NCBI RefSeq assembly: GCF_001421245.1
Contig: NZ_LMKE01000028.1
Coordinates: forward strand, 1-64,000
Reading direction: 5' to 3'
Source: Sphingomonas sp. Leaf10
GTDB lineage: Bacteria; Pseudomonadota; Alphaproteobacteria; Sphingomonadales; Sphingomonadaceae
DNA: 64,000 bases
The notes under the pieces: generated by a model
The model's database searches: none
Told to the model about the DNA's origin: nothing
What the model saw: only the letters and a program-made list of their open reading frames with translations
In this document: in pieces, positions 35,038 through 43,444 of the stretch
Layout: the number at the start of each line of letters is the position of its first letter
How positions within the stretch are numbered: the stretch's first letter is position 1
Translations under genes and position numbers: made by a program

Positions 35038-36011
35038 GCGCGCCGGGGCGGGGGCGGCCGGTGCGGTTTCTGGCGATCGTGACCGCCGGATGGGTCGGTA
35101 TGCGCGTCGTGCTGCTGCTCCCCGACGCGGTGGAGGTCGTCACGCGGGGGGCAGCGGGACTGGTGGTGCCGAAGGTCGTAGCCGCGCCGAACGCAAATGG
35201 CCCGAAGCTGCCCTCGGTTTTTCCACAGGGTTTTCGACGGACTTATCCACAGGCGCGGATCGTGCGGTCCGTCATGGTGCCTACGGACCAAGTGGAACTG
35301 GCACTGGTTGCGCCGGTTGCGCCGGCGGTCGCACAACCGGTTGCCGCGGCTGTTGACGCGCCGGTCCTGCCGCGACCCGATCTGCCGCCGGGTCGTGCCC
35401 GGCCGGGGCTGAGCGGCAGCGCGTGGGTGGCGGTGCGTGGCGGGTCGGCGACGGGCGGTCCGGTGCAGCTGGGCGGCGGGCAGGCCGGGGTGCGGCTGCG
35501 GTTGCCGGTCAGCGCCAGCAACCGGGTCGCAGTGGTCGGTCGAGTTGCCGCGCCGCTGGCGGGGCAGGGGAGTGAGGCTGCGTTCGGTCTGGAATGGCGG
35601 CCGGGCGGGGGCGCGGTGGCGGTCGTCGCCGAACGACGGATCGCACTCGATCGCAGCGGCGACGGGACCGGGCTGGGCGTGATCGCCGGCCTCGATCGGG
35701 CGATAGGCGAGCGGATCGTTGTCGAGGGCTATGGGCAGGCCGGGGTCGTGCTGCGCGCGGGGACGCAGCCCTATGCCGATGGCGCGGCGCGGGCGCTGTA
35801 CCGGGTCGGATCGGGGCAATTGCGCTTGGGCGTTGGCAGTTGGGGCGTGGCGCAGCGTGAGGGGGCGCGGGTCGATATCGGGCCATCGGCGGTCGCGGTA
35901 CTGCCGATCGGCAAACAGGCGGTGCGACTGTCGCTCGACTGGCGGCAGCGGGTGGCGGGAAAGGCCGCCCCGGGATCGGGGCTGGCGCTGACGCTGGGCA
36001 GCGACTTTTAG
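35034..36011 (+). CDS. Putative exported beta-rich partner of the NfrB-like enzyme
   Basis: 325 residues from the ATG at 35034 (ATGA overlap with the glycosyltransferase). N-terminal hydrophobic segment, a Pro/Val/Ala-rich spacer (about 90-125), then alternating strands (GQAGVRLRLPV, AAFGLEWRPGGGAVAVVAERRIAL, IVVEGYGQAGVVL, GQLRLGVGSWG) ending in Phe, as outer-membrane barrels do. The pattern resembles the C-terminal domain of NfrA. The TPR part of NfrA is missing. The function is inferred from coupling; the family is not certain. Confidence 0.6.
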   Translation: MSAPGRGRPVRFLAIVTAGWVGMRVVLLLPDAVEVVTRGAAGLVVPKVVAAPNANGPKLPSVFPQGFRRTYPQARIVRSVMVPTDQVELALVAPVAPAVAQPVAAAVDAPVLPRPDLPPGRARPGLSGSAWVAVRGGSATGGPVQLGGGQAGVRLRLPVSASNRVAVVGRVAAPLAGQGSEAAFGLEWRPGGGAVAVVAERRIALDRSGDGTGLGVIAGLDRAIGERIVVEGYGQAGVVLRAGTQPYADGAARALYRVGSGQLRLGVGSWGVAQREGARVDIGPSAVAVLPIGKQAVRLSLDWRQRVAGKAAPGSGLALTLGSDF

Positions 36012-36058
36012 GAGCGGCGGCTGGCCGTGGACCCGCGAACGCGGTAACCGGAGTGGCC

Positions 36059-36973
36059 ATGGATCTCTACCTTCCCATCGCCAACCTGTCGGTCAATGCG
36101 CTGGTCATCATCCTGCTGGGCGGCGGGGTAGGGTTTTTGTCGGGGATGTTCGGGGTCGGCGGCGGGTTCCTGACCACGCCGCTGCTGATCTTCTACGGCA
36201 TTCCGCCGACCGTCGCCGCCGCGTCGGCCGCCAGCCAGGTCACCGGGGCGAGCGTTTCGGGCGTGTTCGCGCACCTGCGCCGCGACGGTGTCGATTTCCG
36301 CATGGGTGGGGTGCTGGTCGCGGGCGGCGTGCTGGGGTCGATCGCCGGAGCGGGCATTTTCCGCCTGCTGCAAGCAAGCGGGCAAATCGATACCGTCATT
36401 GCCATCCTGTACGTCGTGATGCTCGGATCGATCGGTGGCCTGATGCTGAAGGAAGCGATCGGCGCGGTGCGGGTGTTGCGCGGCGCGATCCCGCCGCGCG
36501 GGGCCCGGCGGCGGCATCATCCTCTGGTCGCGGCGTTGCCCTTGCGCTGGCGGTTCTATGCGTCGGGGCTGTATATCTCGCCGTTCGCGCCACTCCTGCT
36601 GGGGTTCGCAACTGGTATCCTGACGGTGCTGCTGGGGGTGGGTGGCGGCTTTATCCTCGTGCCGGCGATGCTGTATCTGCTCGGCATGGGGACGCGGGTA
36701 GTGGTCGGCACCTCGCTGTTCCAGATCCTGTTCGTGACCGCCGCAGCGACGATGGTCCATGCGCTGACGACCAAGGCGGTCGATATCGTGCTGGCGGTGC
36801 TGTTGCTGATCGGATCGGTTACCGGCGCGCAGATCGGCGCGCGGTTCGCGCAACGGGCCAAGCCCGAATATCTGCGGCTGGCGCTGGCGATCATCGTGCT
36901 GGCGGTGGCGTTTCGCATGGCGCTTGGGCTGGGGTGGCGGCCCGATGAGATCTTTACGGTGCAGCCGGCGTGA
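36059..36973 (+). CDS. TauE/SafE-family sulfite exporter-like permease
   Basis: Inner-membrane protein of about 304 residues with eight predicted helices. Both halves carry the family motif: GVGFLSGMFGVGGGFLTTPLL and ATGILTVLLGVGGGFILVPAML. ATG at 36059 with GGAG six bases upstream is preferred to an in-frame GTG at 36053. Overlaps the next gene by 4 bp (GTGA). These transporters move sulfite, sulfonates or related anions. Confidence 0.9.
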   Translation: MDLYLPIANLSVNALVIILLGGGVGFLSGMFGVGGGFLTTPLLIFYGIPPTVAAASAASQVTGASVSGVFAHLRRDGVDFRMGGVLVAGGVLGSIAGAGIFRLLQASGQIDTVIAILYVVMLGSIGGLMLKEAIGAVRVLRGAIPPRGARRRHHPLVAALPLRWRFYASGLYISPFAPLLLGFATGILTVLLGVGGGFILVPAMLYLLGMGTRVVVGTSLFQILFVTAAATMVHALTTKAVDIVLAVLLLIGSVTGAQIGARFAQRAKPEYLRLALAIIVLAVAFRMALGLGWRPDEIFTVQPA

Positions 36974-37731
36974 AGCGGGCGCTGACCCTTGCGCTGCTCG
37001 CCCCGCTGACGATGGCGGCGGCGGCGCCGGTGCTGGTGCCCGACGTGTCGACCCGCGACGTGCGGATCGCGTACAGCTTTACCGGCGCGGAACTGCTGCT
37101 GTTCGGGGCGATCCTCTATCCCGGCGGGCGGGTGCCGCAGGGCGATACGCCTGCCGAAGTGGTCGTGGTGGTGAAGGGGCCGCCCGAGTCGATCATGGTG
37201 CGCGAAAAGGAAAAGGTTGCCGGTATCTGGGTCAACGCCGACCGCATGCGCTACCGCTCCGCCCCGTCCTTTTACGCGATCGCGTCGGCGCGGCCGATCG
37301 GGCGCATCGTCGATGAACGCACGCGCGCCATCTACGAACTGGGGCTCGGTAGCCTGCAACTATCCCCCAGCGCCGGTACGTCGGCGGAGGATCAGGCGCG
37401 CTTTGCCAAGGGGTTCGTCGACCTGCGCGAGCGAGCTGGGCTGTATGTCGAGGCACCAAACGCGGTCGAGATCACCGACGACGTGCTGTACCGCACCAAC
37501 ATCACCATTCCGGCGCGCGTACCGGTGGGAAAGTTCACGGCGGAGACGTTCCTGATCCGCGACGGGCGGGTGCTGGCGGCTGCAGTCCGCGAGATCGATA
37601 TCCGCAAATCGGGGTTCGAACGGTTCGTGGCGATGGCGGCGGAACAGGCGTCGGTGCTGTACGGGCTGGCGGCGGTGTTGTTGTCGGTCGGGTTCGGCTG
37701 GGCGGCCGGGGCGTTGTGGCGGCGGTTTTAA
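36970..37731 (+). CDS. TIGR02186-family membrane protein
   Basis: 253 residues from GTG. Signal peptide (ALTLALLAPLTMAAAAP), an extracytoplasmic beta-type domain (VSTRDVRIAYSFTGAELLLFGAIL...VVVVVKGPPESIMVREKEKVAGIW) and one C-terminal membrane helix. It matches the alphaproteobacterial TIGR02186 family, which regularly follows a TauE/SafE gene, here with 4-bp overlap. A role in sulfur compound handling is inferred from that pairing only. Confidence 0.85.
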   Translation: MKRALTLALLAPLTMAAAAPVLVPDVSTRDVRIAYSFTGAELLLFGAILYPGGRVPQGDTPAEVVVVVKGPPESIMVREKEKVAGIWVNADRMRYRSAPSFYAIASARPIGRIVDERTRAIYELGLGSLQLSPSAGTSAEDQARFAKGFVDLRERAGLYVEAPNAVEITDDVLYRTNITIPARVPVGKFTAETFLIRDGRVLAAAVREIDIRKSGFERFVAMAAEQASVLYGLAAVLLSVGFGWAAGALWRRF

Positions 37732-37810
37732 CGCGTCGATCCGTTGGCGGTTCTCGACGGACGCTTCTCGACTGCGCTCGAAGCTGCTCGAACGGAACGG
37801 GGTGGCGACG

Positions 37811-38308
37811 CTAGAACCCCTGGATCGCGTCCGGGTCCATCGCGCCGATCAGGCGCCGGGCGGCGCGGCGGGCGAAGGCGAGGGTGCAGCGCTTGCGGAC
37901 ATGGGCGGGCAGGGGGGTGGTCGATGCCTCGCGCAGGATGGTCGCTTCGTAGCGGTCGGCGACGATGATGCCTGTGCGATCGGGTAGGAATGCTTCGCCA
38001 GCCAGCGGACTTACGTCGAATCCGGCCGGGACCGCCCAGAAATAGCGGTCGCAATGGCCCAGATAGTCGGTCCATTTGCCGTCACCGAGCAGGTCGGCGC
38101 GCGATACCTTGATCTCAACGATAACGATCTGTCCGCGCGCATCGATCGCCATCAGGTCGGCACGGCGGCCGCCGTCCAAGGGTACTTCGGCCATCGCAGT
38201 CAGATCATGCGCGAGCAACATGCGGGTAACGCCACGCGCAACCTCGGCAGCGATCAGCGGATAGGTGTCGGGTGCGGGCGGCAGGGCGCCGAGGGCTAGG
38301 CTGGCCAT
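37811..38308 (-). CDS. mmcB: MmcB-family DNA repair protein
   Basis: 165 residues. The core ADLMAIDARGQIVIVEIKVSRADLLGD has the Asp...Glu-x-Lys layout of PD-(D/E)XK nucleases, and KWTDYLGHCDRYFWAVPAGFD follows, as in Caulobacter MmcB, a DNA-damage-induced protein. A LexA-type box and a TATAAT -10 sit directly upstream, and the predicted transcription start falls close to the ATG, so the mRNA may be leaderless. Confidence 0.88.
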   Translation of the reverse strand: MASLALGALPPAPDTYPLIAAEVARGVTRMLLAHDLTAMAEVPLDGGRRADLMAIDARGQIVIVEIKVSRADLLGDGKWTDYLGHCDRYFWAVPAGFDVSPLAGEAFLPDRTGIIVADRYEATILREASTTPLPAHVRKRCTLAFARRAARRLIGAMDPDAIQGF

Positions 38309-38314
38309 CGGCAG

Positions 38315-38336
38315 ATTATAGGAACATTATGCGAAC
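38315..38336 (-). promoter_or_regulatory. SOS (LexA) box and -10 element of mmcB
   Basis: On the minus strand GTTC-GCATAAT-GTTC (38322-38336), the alphaproteobacterial LexA site GTTC-N7-GTTC, then TATAAT at 38315-38320, seven bases before the ATG. LexA bound here would block the promoter spacer. Confidence 0.85.
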
Positions 38337-38370
38337 GAGGGAAGCGCCTTCCGTCGTGGCTTCCGCCAAA

Positions 38371-38988
38371 TCACCGATAGAAGATGTGGTTGCCGAGCGA
38401 GGCAACGCGGGTGTGACGCCATTTCGGGCTGACACGGCTGGCGTGAAAGAACAGCGCGCCCTCGGCGGGGCTGTCCCACAGCTCCTGCGTGGCGATGCGG
38501 GCGATGGCGACCGCGGTCTTCCATGCCGGACGGCTGGTATCGACGTCGGGCAAGCGGCCACCCTTTACGAACGAGAACTGGCCGCGCTGGGTCAGGACGC
38601 CGCAGACCGAGGCAGGAAACCGGCCCGAGGTGGTGCGGTTGAGGATGACGTCGGCGACGGCGAGCTGTCCGGCGAGTGGTTCACCCTTGGACTCATAATA
38701 GACGCCGATGGCGAGGCAGTTGAGTTCTTCGTCGTCGATCGTGGCGGTTTGCGCGGCGACGGCGGCGTCGAGCGTGGAGAAATCGGCGTCGGTGTCGGTA
38801 GCGATTGCGGGCTTGGCAATTTCCTGAACGATTTCAGCGCGAGCGGCGAATTGTACGGGAACCTTTGCCGCGGTCGGCAGGTTGGTAACGCGTCCGGGCG
38901 AGGCGGTTTCCTCGGCAGACAGAGGCGCGCCCAGTCCGGCGAAAAAGGTCATGGCGGCGAGAACCGCCATGGGGAAGCGCAGCGTCAT
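38371..38988 (-). CDS. SleB-type cell-wall hydrolase
   Basis: 205 residues: signal peptide (about 1-25), a short spacer and the Hydrolase_2 domain (about 90-205): NCLAIGVYYESKGEPLAGQLAVADVILNR, FSFVKGG and GALFFHAS. The YYESKGE catalytic Glu motif is conserved. These enzymes cut peptidoglycan glycan strands in Alphaproteobacteria. It lies between mmcB and a parS site. Confidence 0.92.
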   Translation of the reverse strand: MTLRFPMAVLAAMTFFAGLGAPLSAEETASPGRVTNLPTAAKVPVQFAARAEIVQEIAKPAIATDTDADFSTLDAAVAAQTATIDDEELNCLAIGVYYESKGEPLAGQLAVADVILNRTTSGRFPASVCGVLTQRGQFSFVKGGRLPDVDTSRPAWKTAVAIARIATQELWDSPAEGALFFHASRVSPKWRHTRVASLGNHIFYR

Positions 38989-39028
38989 CCGTCGTCACTG
39001 TCGTGCGGTGAACCGGTGCGCCAAACCC

Positions 39029-39042
39029 GTTCCACGTGGAAC
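39029..39042. other. parS site 1 (GTTCCACGTGGAAC)
   Basis: Perfect 14-bp palindrome, 40 bp upstream of the sleB-like gene and 5.9 kb left of oriC. It matches the ParB-binding consensus of Alphaproteobacteria. Confidence 0.85.
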
Positions 39043-39140
39043 CTGCGCGCCTGCCCCCCGACTGCGCCACCGATCGAGACCCGGATCGATACAGCGCTGT
39101 TCTTCGTTGCAGAGCGGGTACGGCCCAAAAGGTTAACAGG

Positions 39141-39476
39141 TCAATTCGCCCACAGGGTTTCAGCGGCCAACGGTTCGACTGCTGCGACGATCGCCTCGAT
39201 TACCCATAAATCGGGGTCGCGGGCGCGGCGCCCCTGCCAATAGTCGGTCAGCGCCGCTTCACCCACCATATCCGGTTTGCGCTGGACGATCCGCGACCGG
39301 CCATCAAGGTCGCGCTCGCGTTCGAACAGTCGCGCGGTGCCGTCGCGATCGATGGCGAGCAGCAGGACGATGCCGGAATCGCGGTCGCCCTTCGCCAATA
39401 CCATCGCGCTGCCGCCGGCCTGTTCGACAGCGCGCGCAAAGGCGTTGACGCGCAGCGCCGTCGGCCAGTCGCTCAT
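39141..39476 (-). CDS. DUF1491 family protein
   Basis: 111 residues. Fits DUF1491, a small alphaproteobacterial family: RVNAFARAVEQAGGSAMVLAKGDRDSGIVLL, then DYWQGRRARDPDLWVIE. Role unknown. Its start overlaps the thioesterase stop by 4 bp on the same strand, so they form an operon with ptsN and hpf upstream. Confidence 0.88.
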   Translation of the reverse strand: MSDWPTALRVNAFARAVEQAGGSAMVLAKGDRDSGIVLLLAIDRDGTARLFERERDLDGRSRIVQRKPDMVGEAALTDYWQGRRARDPDLWVIEAIVAAVEPLAAETLWAN

Positions 39477-39937
39477 CCCTGGACGTAGCCAGGCAGGGTG
39501 GCGAGCGCGATGCGGCTTTTCATGAACGTGCCGGTGCCGCGTGCCGCTTCCTCACCCTCGGCGTCGATCAGATGCGCGTCGGCAATGAAGACACGGCGCT
39601 TGCCACTGACCCATCGTCCCTCGGCAATGACCCGACCGGGACCGAGCGGGCGTTGGAGCAAGAGGTTGAACGCGGTGGTCAGCAGGAAACGATCGGTGAC
39701 GAGGCTGTTTGCCGCGTAGAAGGCGGCATCGTCGAGCATCTTGAAATAGGTCGTGCCGTGCGCCGCGCCGGCGGCGTGGAAATGGCGTTCGTCGATGGTG
39801 AAATGGATGCGTGCCACACCGGCCTCGACGATTTCCAGCCGGGAATCGAACAGGCGGTTGATCGGCGCGGCGGCATAGAGTGCCTCCAACGCCCGGAAAT
39901 GCGCCGCTTCGCCGGCGGGCGTCTCAGGCAGCGTCAC
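39473..39937 (-). CDS. PaaI-type thioesterase
   Basis: Hotdog-fold protein, 154 residues from the GTG at 39937 (CGAGG just upstream, 14 bp inside ptsN); an ATG at 39991 would add 18 residues of Arg-rich sequence that looks non-native. The hotdog helix reads HGTTYFKMLDDAAFYAANS (AHG then Asp), followed by TAFNLLLQRPLGPGRVIAEGRW and GTGTFMKSR. Acyl-CoA or aryl-CoA hydrolysis is likely. Coupled to DUF1491. Confidence 0.82.
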   Translation of the reverse strand: MTLPETPAGEAAHFRALEALYAAAPINRLFDSRLEIVEAGVARIHFTIDERHFHAAGAAHGTTYFKMLDDAAFYAANSLVTDRFLLTTAFNLLLQRPLGPGRVIAEGRWVSGKRRVFIADAHLIDAEGEEAARGTGTFMKSRIALATLPGYVQG

Positions 39938-40391
39938 GCGCCTCGACACCCGACAACAGCGCGTAGAGCGCATCAGCCGAACCAGCCCCACGCAATTTGG
40001 CGCGAAACGCCGCGTCCCGCAGCGCGCGGGAGATGCGGGCGAGCGCCTTCAAATGATCGCCCCCGGCATCGGCGGGGGAGAACAGCGCAAAGACCAGGTC
40101 GACCGGCAATTCGTCGACCGCACCCAAATCGATCGGGCGGGCCAGGCGGACGAACACGCCCCGCACCGCGCCCGGTCGATCGAGCCGGGCATGGGGAATG
40201 GCGATGCCGCCACCGAACGCCGTCGTGCCCAGCTTCTCGCGATCAGCCATGCGATCGGCGAGCAGCTTCGCATCGACCCCCGTCACCGGTTCGGCGACGG
40301 AGGCGATGTGGGTGAACAACGCCTTGCGGGTGCCGGCGGAGTTATCCGCCAGCACCGTTTCGGGTGTCAAAAGATCGTGGAAGTCGTACAA
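39924..40391 (-). CDS. ptsN: PTS IIA-Ntr protein
   Basis: 155 residues. EIIA-Ntr fold: TRKALFTHIAS, GTTAFGGGIAIPHARLDRP (phosphorylated His in IPHARL), VFVRLARPIDLGAVDELPVDLVFALFSP. It takes phosphate from EI-Ntr/NPr and controls nitrogen, potassium or stress responses. It follows hpf by one base; the rpoN gene that commonly leads this cluster elsewhere is not here. Confidence 0.94.
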   Translation of the reverse strand: MYDFHDLLTPETVLADNSAGTRKALFTHIASVAEPVTGVDAKLLADRMADREKLGTTAFGGGIAIPHARLDRPGAVRGVFVRLARPIDLGAVDELPVDLVFALFSPADAGGDHLKALARISRALRDAAFRAKLRGAGSADALYALLSGVEARDAA

Positions 40392-40392
40392 G

Positions 40393-40992
40393 TCAGGCTG
40401 CGCGATTGGGCTCGACCCAGCCGATCGTGCCGTCGTGACGGCGATAGACCATGTTGAACGATCCGGTACCGCTATTCTTGAACAGCAGCGCGTTGGTGTT
40501 GCGCAGATCGAGCATCATCACCGCATCCGACACGCTGGCATCGGGCACGTCGACGCGGGTTTCGGCGATGATGAGGGGGGCATCCGGAACCTCCTCTTCT
40601 TCCTGCTCGCCACCGTTGAAGACGGTGTAACCGGCATTGTCGAAGCCGTTATCGTATCCTCCGGCTTCGTTCATCGCCACGACCTGCGCCGCGTTGCGAT
40701 CCTTCAGGCGGCGGGTGTAGCGACGCAGCTGCTTTTCGATCTTGTCGGCGGCACCGACGAACGCGCCCTGTGCCTCCTGTCCGCTGTTATGCCCCTTCAG
40801 CACCAATCCCTGGGTGACGTGACAGACGATGTCGCAGACGAAGCCGTTATCGTGCGGTCCCTTGCTGAAGGTCGCGGTCGCCGAAATCGCGCGCTGGAAA
40901 TATTTGTCGGCGATGCCCTGGAGACGCTCCTGGACCATCTCCTTCAGTGCGTCCCCAGTGTCGACCTGGTGCCCCGAAACCCGGATGTCCAT
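40393..40992 (-). CDS. hpf: Ribosome hibernation-promoting factor, long form
   Basis: 199 residues from the ATG at 40992, chosen because GGAGG lies 5 bases upstream; in-frame starts at 41007 and 41046 lack that. The N-terminal HPF/RaiA domain (MDIRVSGHQVDTGDALKEMVQERLQGIADKYF split over 1-105) binds the decoding centre, and the C-terminal domain (VMMLDLRNTNALLFKNSGTG, about 145-195) drives dimerisation into 100S ribosomes. A linker rich in Glu separates them. Confidence 0.95.
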   Translation of the reverse strand: MDIRVSGHQVDTGDALKEMVQERLQGIADKYFQRAISATATFSKGPHDNGFVCDIVCHVTQGLVLKGHNSGQEAQGAFVGAADKIEKQLRRYTRRLKDRNAAQVVAMNEAGGYDNGFDNAGYTVFNGGEQEEEEVPDAPLIIAETRVDVPDASVSDAVMMLDLRNTNALLFKNSGTGSFNMVYRRHDGTIGWVEPNRAA

Positions 40993-41050
40993 GTAATCCT
41001 CCGTCATTGTGAAATCATGTGAGCCGCTGAAAGCGGGTAGCGTCAACGCC

Positions 41051-41737
41051 TCACGTTGGCGACTGGCCCCAAAGCGGATCCTTCAAAGTCGCGACGAAGG
41101 CGGCGTGGACCGCCAGTTCGTCGGCGCTGGGCGCGAAATGGCGCGGCGGCCGCGCCCGCGAAGGGGCGATGGTCTCGACCGTTTCCACCATGATGGCGGG
41201 CGAGGCGTCGAGACCGAAGCCGATCTGACGACCGCCCATCAGCTCGACATAGACCTGCGCCAGCAATTGCGCGTCGAGCAGCGCGCCGTGCAGCACACGG
41301 CGGCTGCGGTCGATGCCGAAGCGGACGCACAGCGCGTCGAGCGTATGCTTGGCGCCGGGATGCCGGCTGCGCGCCATCGCCAGCGTATCGACCATGCGGG
41401 TGAGGCAGATCGGATCGCGTCCGCACGCACCCAGTTCGCCGTTCAGAAAGCCGAAGTCGAACGTCGCATTGTGCGCGATCAGCTTGCTATCGCCGATGAA
41501 CGCCAGCAGATCGTCGATCGCGGTGTGGAAGGCGGGCTTGTCGGAAAGGAAGGCGTCGGACAAGCCATGCACCGCCTCCGCCTCCTTCGGCATCGAACGG
41601 CCGGGGTTGAAATAGGCATGATAGACATTGCCCGTCTCGACCCGGTTGATCAGTTCGACACAGCCGATCTCGACCAGCCGGTCCCCTTCCGAAAATTTGA
41701 AGCCGGTGGTTTCGGTATCGAACACGATCTCGCGCAT
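41051..41737 (-). CDS. dnaQ: DNA polymerase III epsilon subunit
   Basis: 228 residues. Proofreading 3'-5' exonuclease of the DEDDh type: IVFDTETTGF (Asp, Glu), LIAHNATFDFGFLN (Asp) and KHTLDALCVRFGID with the late His-Asp. Also ends in a short tail for the alpha-subunit contact. It follows coaE by 7 bp on the same strand. Confidence 0.95.
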   Translation of the reverse strand: MREIVFDTETTGFKFSEGDRLVEIGCVELINRVETGNVYHAYFNPGRSMPKEAEAVHGLSDAFLSDKPAFHTAIDDLLAFIGDSKLIAHNATFDFGFLNGELGACGRDPICLTRMVDTLAMARSRHPGAKHTLDALCVRFGIDRSRRVLHGALLDAQLLAQVYVELMGGRQIGFGLDASPAIMVETVETIAPSRARPPRHFAPSADELAVHAAFVATLKDPLWGQSPT

Positions 41738-41744
41738 TGAGACC

Positions 41745-42341
41745 TTATCCGCCTTCGCCGCCCCCCATGCAAGCGACGAGCGCGGCGACCTGCGCCCTGG
41801 TCGCGGCGAGTGTGGTGTCGGTGTGGATAAGATGCGTCGCGCGCTGTCGTTTTTCGCAGTCGGGCAGTTGCGAGGCTAGAATCGCGGCAAAGGCCGACTC
41901 GGTCATGGTTGGGCGGGCAAGGACGCGGGCGCGCTGAACCTCCGGGGCGGCGGTGACGACGGCGACGGAGTCGCAACGCGCATCGCCGCCGGTTTCGAAC
42001 AGCAACGGCACATCGAGAACGACCAGCGGCGCGTCGGCATGGTCGTCGAGGAAGCGCTGTCGTGCAGCGGCGACGGCGGGATGGACGATCGATTCGAGCT
42101 GGCGGCGTGCCATGTGATCGTTGAAGATCCGTTCGCGTAACGTCGGGCGATCAAGTCCGGCCGGACCGGTGGTCCCGGGGAAGGCGGCTTCGATCGCCGG
42201 AAGCAACGCGCCGCCCGGTCCTTCCAAGGCGTGGACGGTCGCATCGGCATCGAACACCGGCACGCCGAGATCGCGGAACATGGCCGCCACGGTCGACTTG
42301 CCCATGCCGATCGAGCCGGTCAGGCCGAGGATGTGAGTCAT
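41745..42341 (-). CDS. coaE: Dephospho-CoA kinase
   Basis: 198 residues from the ATG at 42341 (MTHILGLTGSIGMGKSTV, Walker A GSIGMGKS); an ATG seven codons upstream is less typical. LGVPVFDADATVH, HPAVAAARQ and LVVLDVPLLFETGGDARCD are family hallmarks. Last step of CoA synthesis. The coaE-dnaQ pair is usual in Alphaproteobacteria. Confidence 0.95.
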   Translation of the reverse strand: MTHILGLTGSIGMGKSTVAAMFRDLGVPVFDADATVHALEGPGGALLPAIEAAFPGTTGPAGLDRPTLRERIFNDHMARRQLESIVHPAVAAARQRFLDDHADAPLVVLDVPLLFETGGDARCDSVAVVTAAPEVQRARVLARPTMTESAFAAILASQLPDCEKRQRATHLIHTDTTLAATRAQVAALVACMGGGEGG

Positions 42342-42379
42342 TCTACTCGGTCCAATCGACATTCGAGGACGGTTCTATC

Positions 42380-42488
42380 TCTCCCCTCCCTGACAAGGGA
42401 GGGGTCGGGGGTGGGTCGGCCTGCGAGGGAACGGCAGCACCCGCCCCAAGCCGACCCACCCCCAGCCCCTCCCTTATCGGGGAGGGAG
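42380..42488. repeat. Paired-hairpin intergenic repeat (family C), copy 3
   Basis: CCCCTCCCTGACAAGGGAGG and CCCCTCCCTTATCGGGGAGG ends, with inner arms GGGGGTGGGTCGGC and GCCGACCCACCCCC. Halves pair along most of their length. Confidence 0.8.
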
Positions 42489-42528
42489 CAGTTCGCCGAC
42501 GTTTAGATCGGCTTTAGCAACCCAGCTG

Positions 42529-42612
42529 TCCCCCTACGCAGGCGGAGGTCCAGGGTTGCCAAGAGCAACCGCCCGTTTTGCGCGGCTCTGGACCCCCGCC
42601 TGCGAGGGTACG
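42529..42612. repeat. Second inverted repeat (family D) before aroE
   Basis: CTACGCAGGCGGAGGTCCAG and CTGGACCCCCGCCTGCGAGG arms around a 35-bp centre. With the preceding element it fills the coaE-aroE gap (42342-42634); no gene is seen there. Confidence 0.65.
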
Positions 42613-42634
42613 CTGTGGCTGGGGCGAATGGCGC

Positions 42635-43444
42635 TCATGCCAGCAATCGTTCGCGCAGTTCGTCGTCGCGGTCGCGGGGCGGGGCCGCGCCGAAGAACAG
42701 TTCGAACGCCAGCGCCGCCTGACCCACCAGCATTTCGAGGCCGTCGACGGTATCCAGCCCGCGGTCATGCGCCTGCGCCAGCAGCGGCGTTTCGATCGGG
42801 GCATAGACTGCGTCATACACCACCGCATCCTGCGGCAATGGCGTCAGATCGATGTCGAGCGGCGGCTGACCGGTCATGCCGAGCGTGCTGGCGTTCACCA
42901 GCAGCTTGGCCGACGGCAGCGGCGCGGTCAGCGGCAGGGCATCGCCCTTCAACCCGAAGGTAGCGAGCAACGCCGCAGCTTTCAGCGGATTGCGGTTGAG
43001 GATCGTCACCCGGCCAACGCCGAGTTTCGATAGCCCGAACAGGATTGCGCGGGCCGCACCACCGGCGCCGATCACCACGACCGGCTGCTTCGTCAGGTCC
43101 AGGCCGGCAATCGGCGCATGAAACCCGGCGGCGTCGGTATTGGTGCCGATCCACGCGCCGCCTTCGCCACGGAACACGGTGTTGATCGCACCGATCGATC
43201 CGCGCACGTCGCCCGGATCGGCGACATGATCGAGTGCAGCCAGCTTGTGCGGGACAGTGACGTTGCAGCCGCGCCAGTGCGGATCTGTACGGCGCGCCGC
43301 GAAATAGTCCCCCAGCGCCTCGGGTTTCACGTGGAACCTTCTATACTCGGCATCGATGCCGAGCTGGTCGAGCCAGAAGCCGTGGATCAGCGGCGATTTG
43401 GACTGGGCGATCGGATCGCCGATCACTTCGGCATAGGGCTTCAT
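42635..43444 (-). CDS. aroE: Shikimate dehydrogenase
   Basis: 269 residues from ATG 43444; the frame is open upstream but only in the maf region. Family pieces: VIGDPIAQSKSPLIHGF (Ser-x-Ser), NVTVPHKLAALDH (catalytic Lys), NTDAAGF, VVVIGAGGAARAI (NADP Rossmann), NASTLGMTG and VYDAVYAPIETPLL. NADPH-dependent dehydroshikimate reduction in aromatic amino acid synthesis. A parS site is inside it. Overlaps maf by 4 bp. Confidence 0.95.
   Translation of the reverse strand: MKPYAEVIGDPIAQSKSPLIHGFWLDQLGIDAEYRRFHVKPEALGDYFAARRTDPHWRGCNVTVPHKLAALDHVADPGDVRGSIGAINTVFRGEGGAWIGTNTDAAGFHAPIAGLDLTKQPVVVIGAGGAARAILFGLSKLGVGRVTILNRNPLKAAALLATFGLKGDALPLTAPLPSAKLLVNASTLGMTGQPPLDIDLTPLPQDAVVYDAVYAPIETPLLAQAHDRGLDTVDGLEMLVGQAALAFELFFGAAPPRDRDDELRERLLA
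43324..43337. other. parS site 2 (GTTTCACGTGGAAC) inside aroE
   Basis: One base from the perfect palindrome, encoding Phe-His-Val-Lys in aroE (minus strand), 1.6 kb left of oriC. Confidence 0.8.

Noticed and set aside
39029-39042. CACGTG palindromes as LuxR-type or E-box operators
   Set aside because: The extended 14-mer, clustering around oriC and nearby parAB fit parS better.
42380-42612. Repeat-filled gap as an insertion sequence remnant
   Set aside because: No transposase frame or target duplication; arms match the family C/D intergenic repeats.
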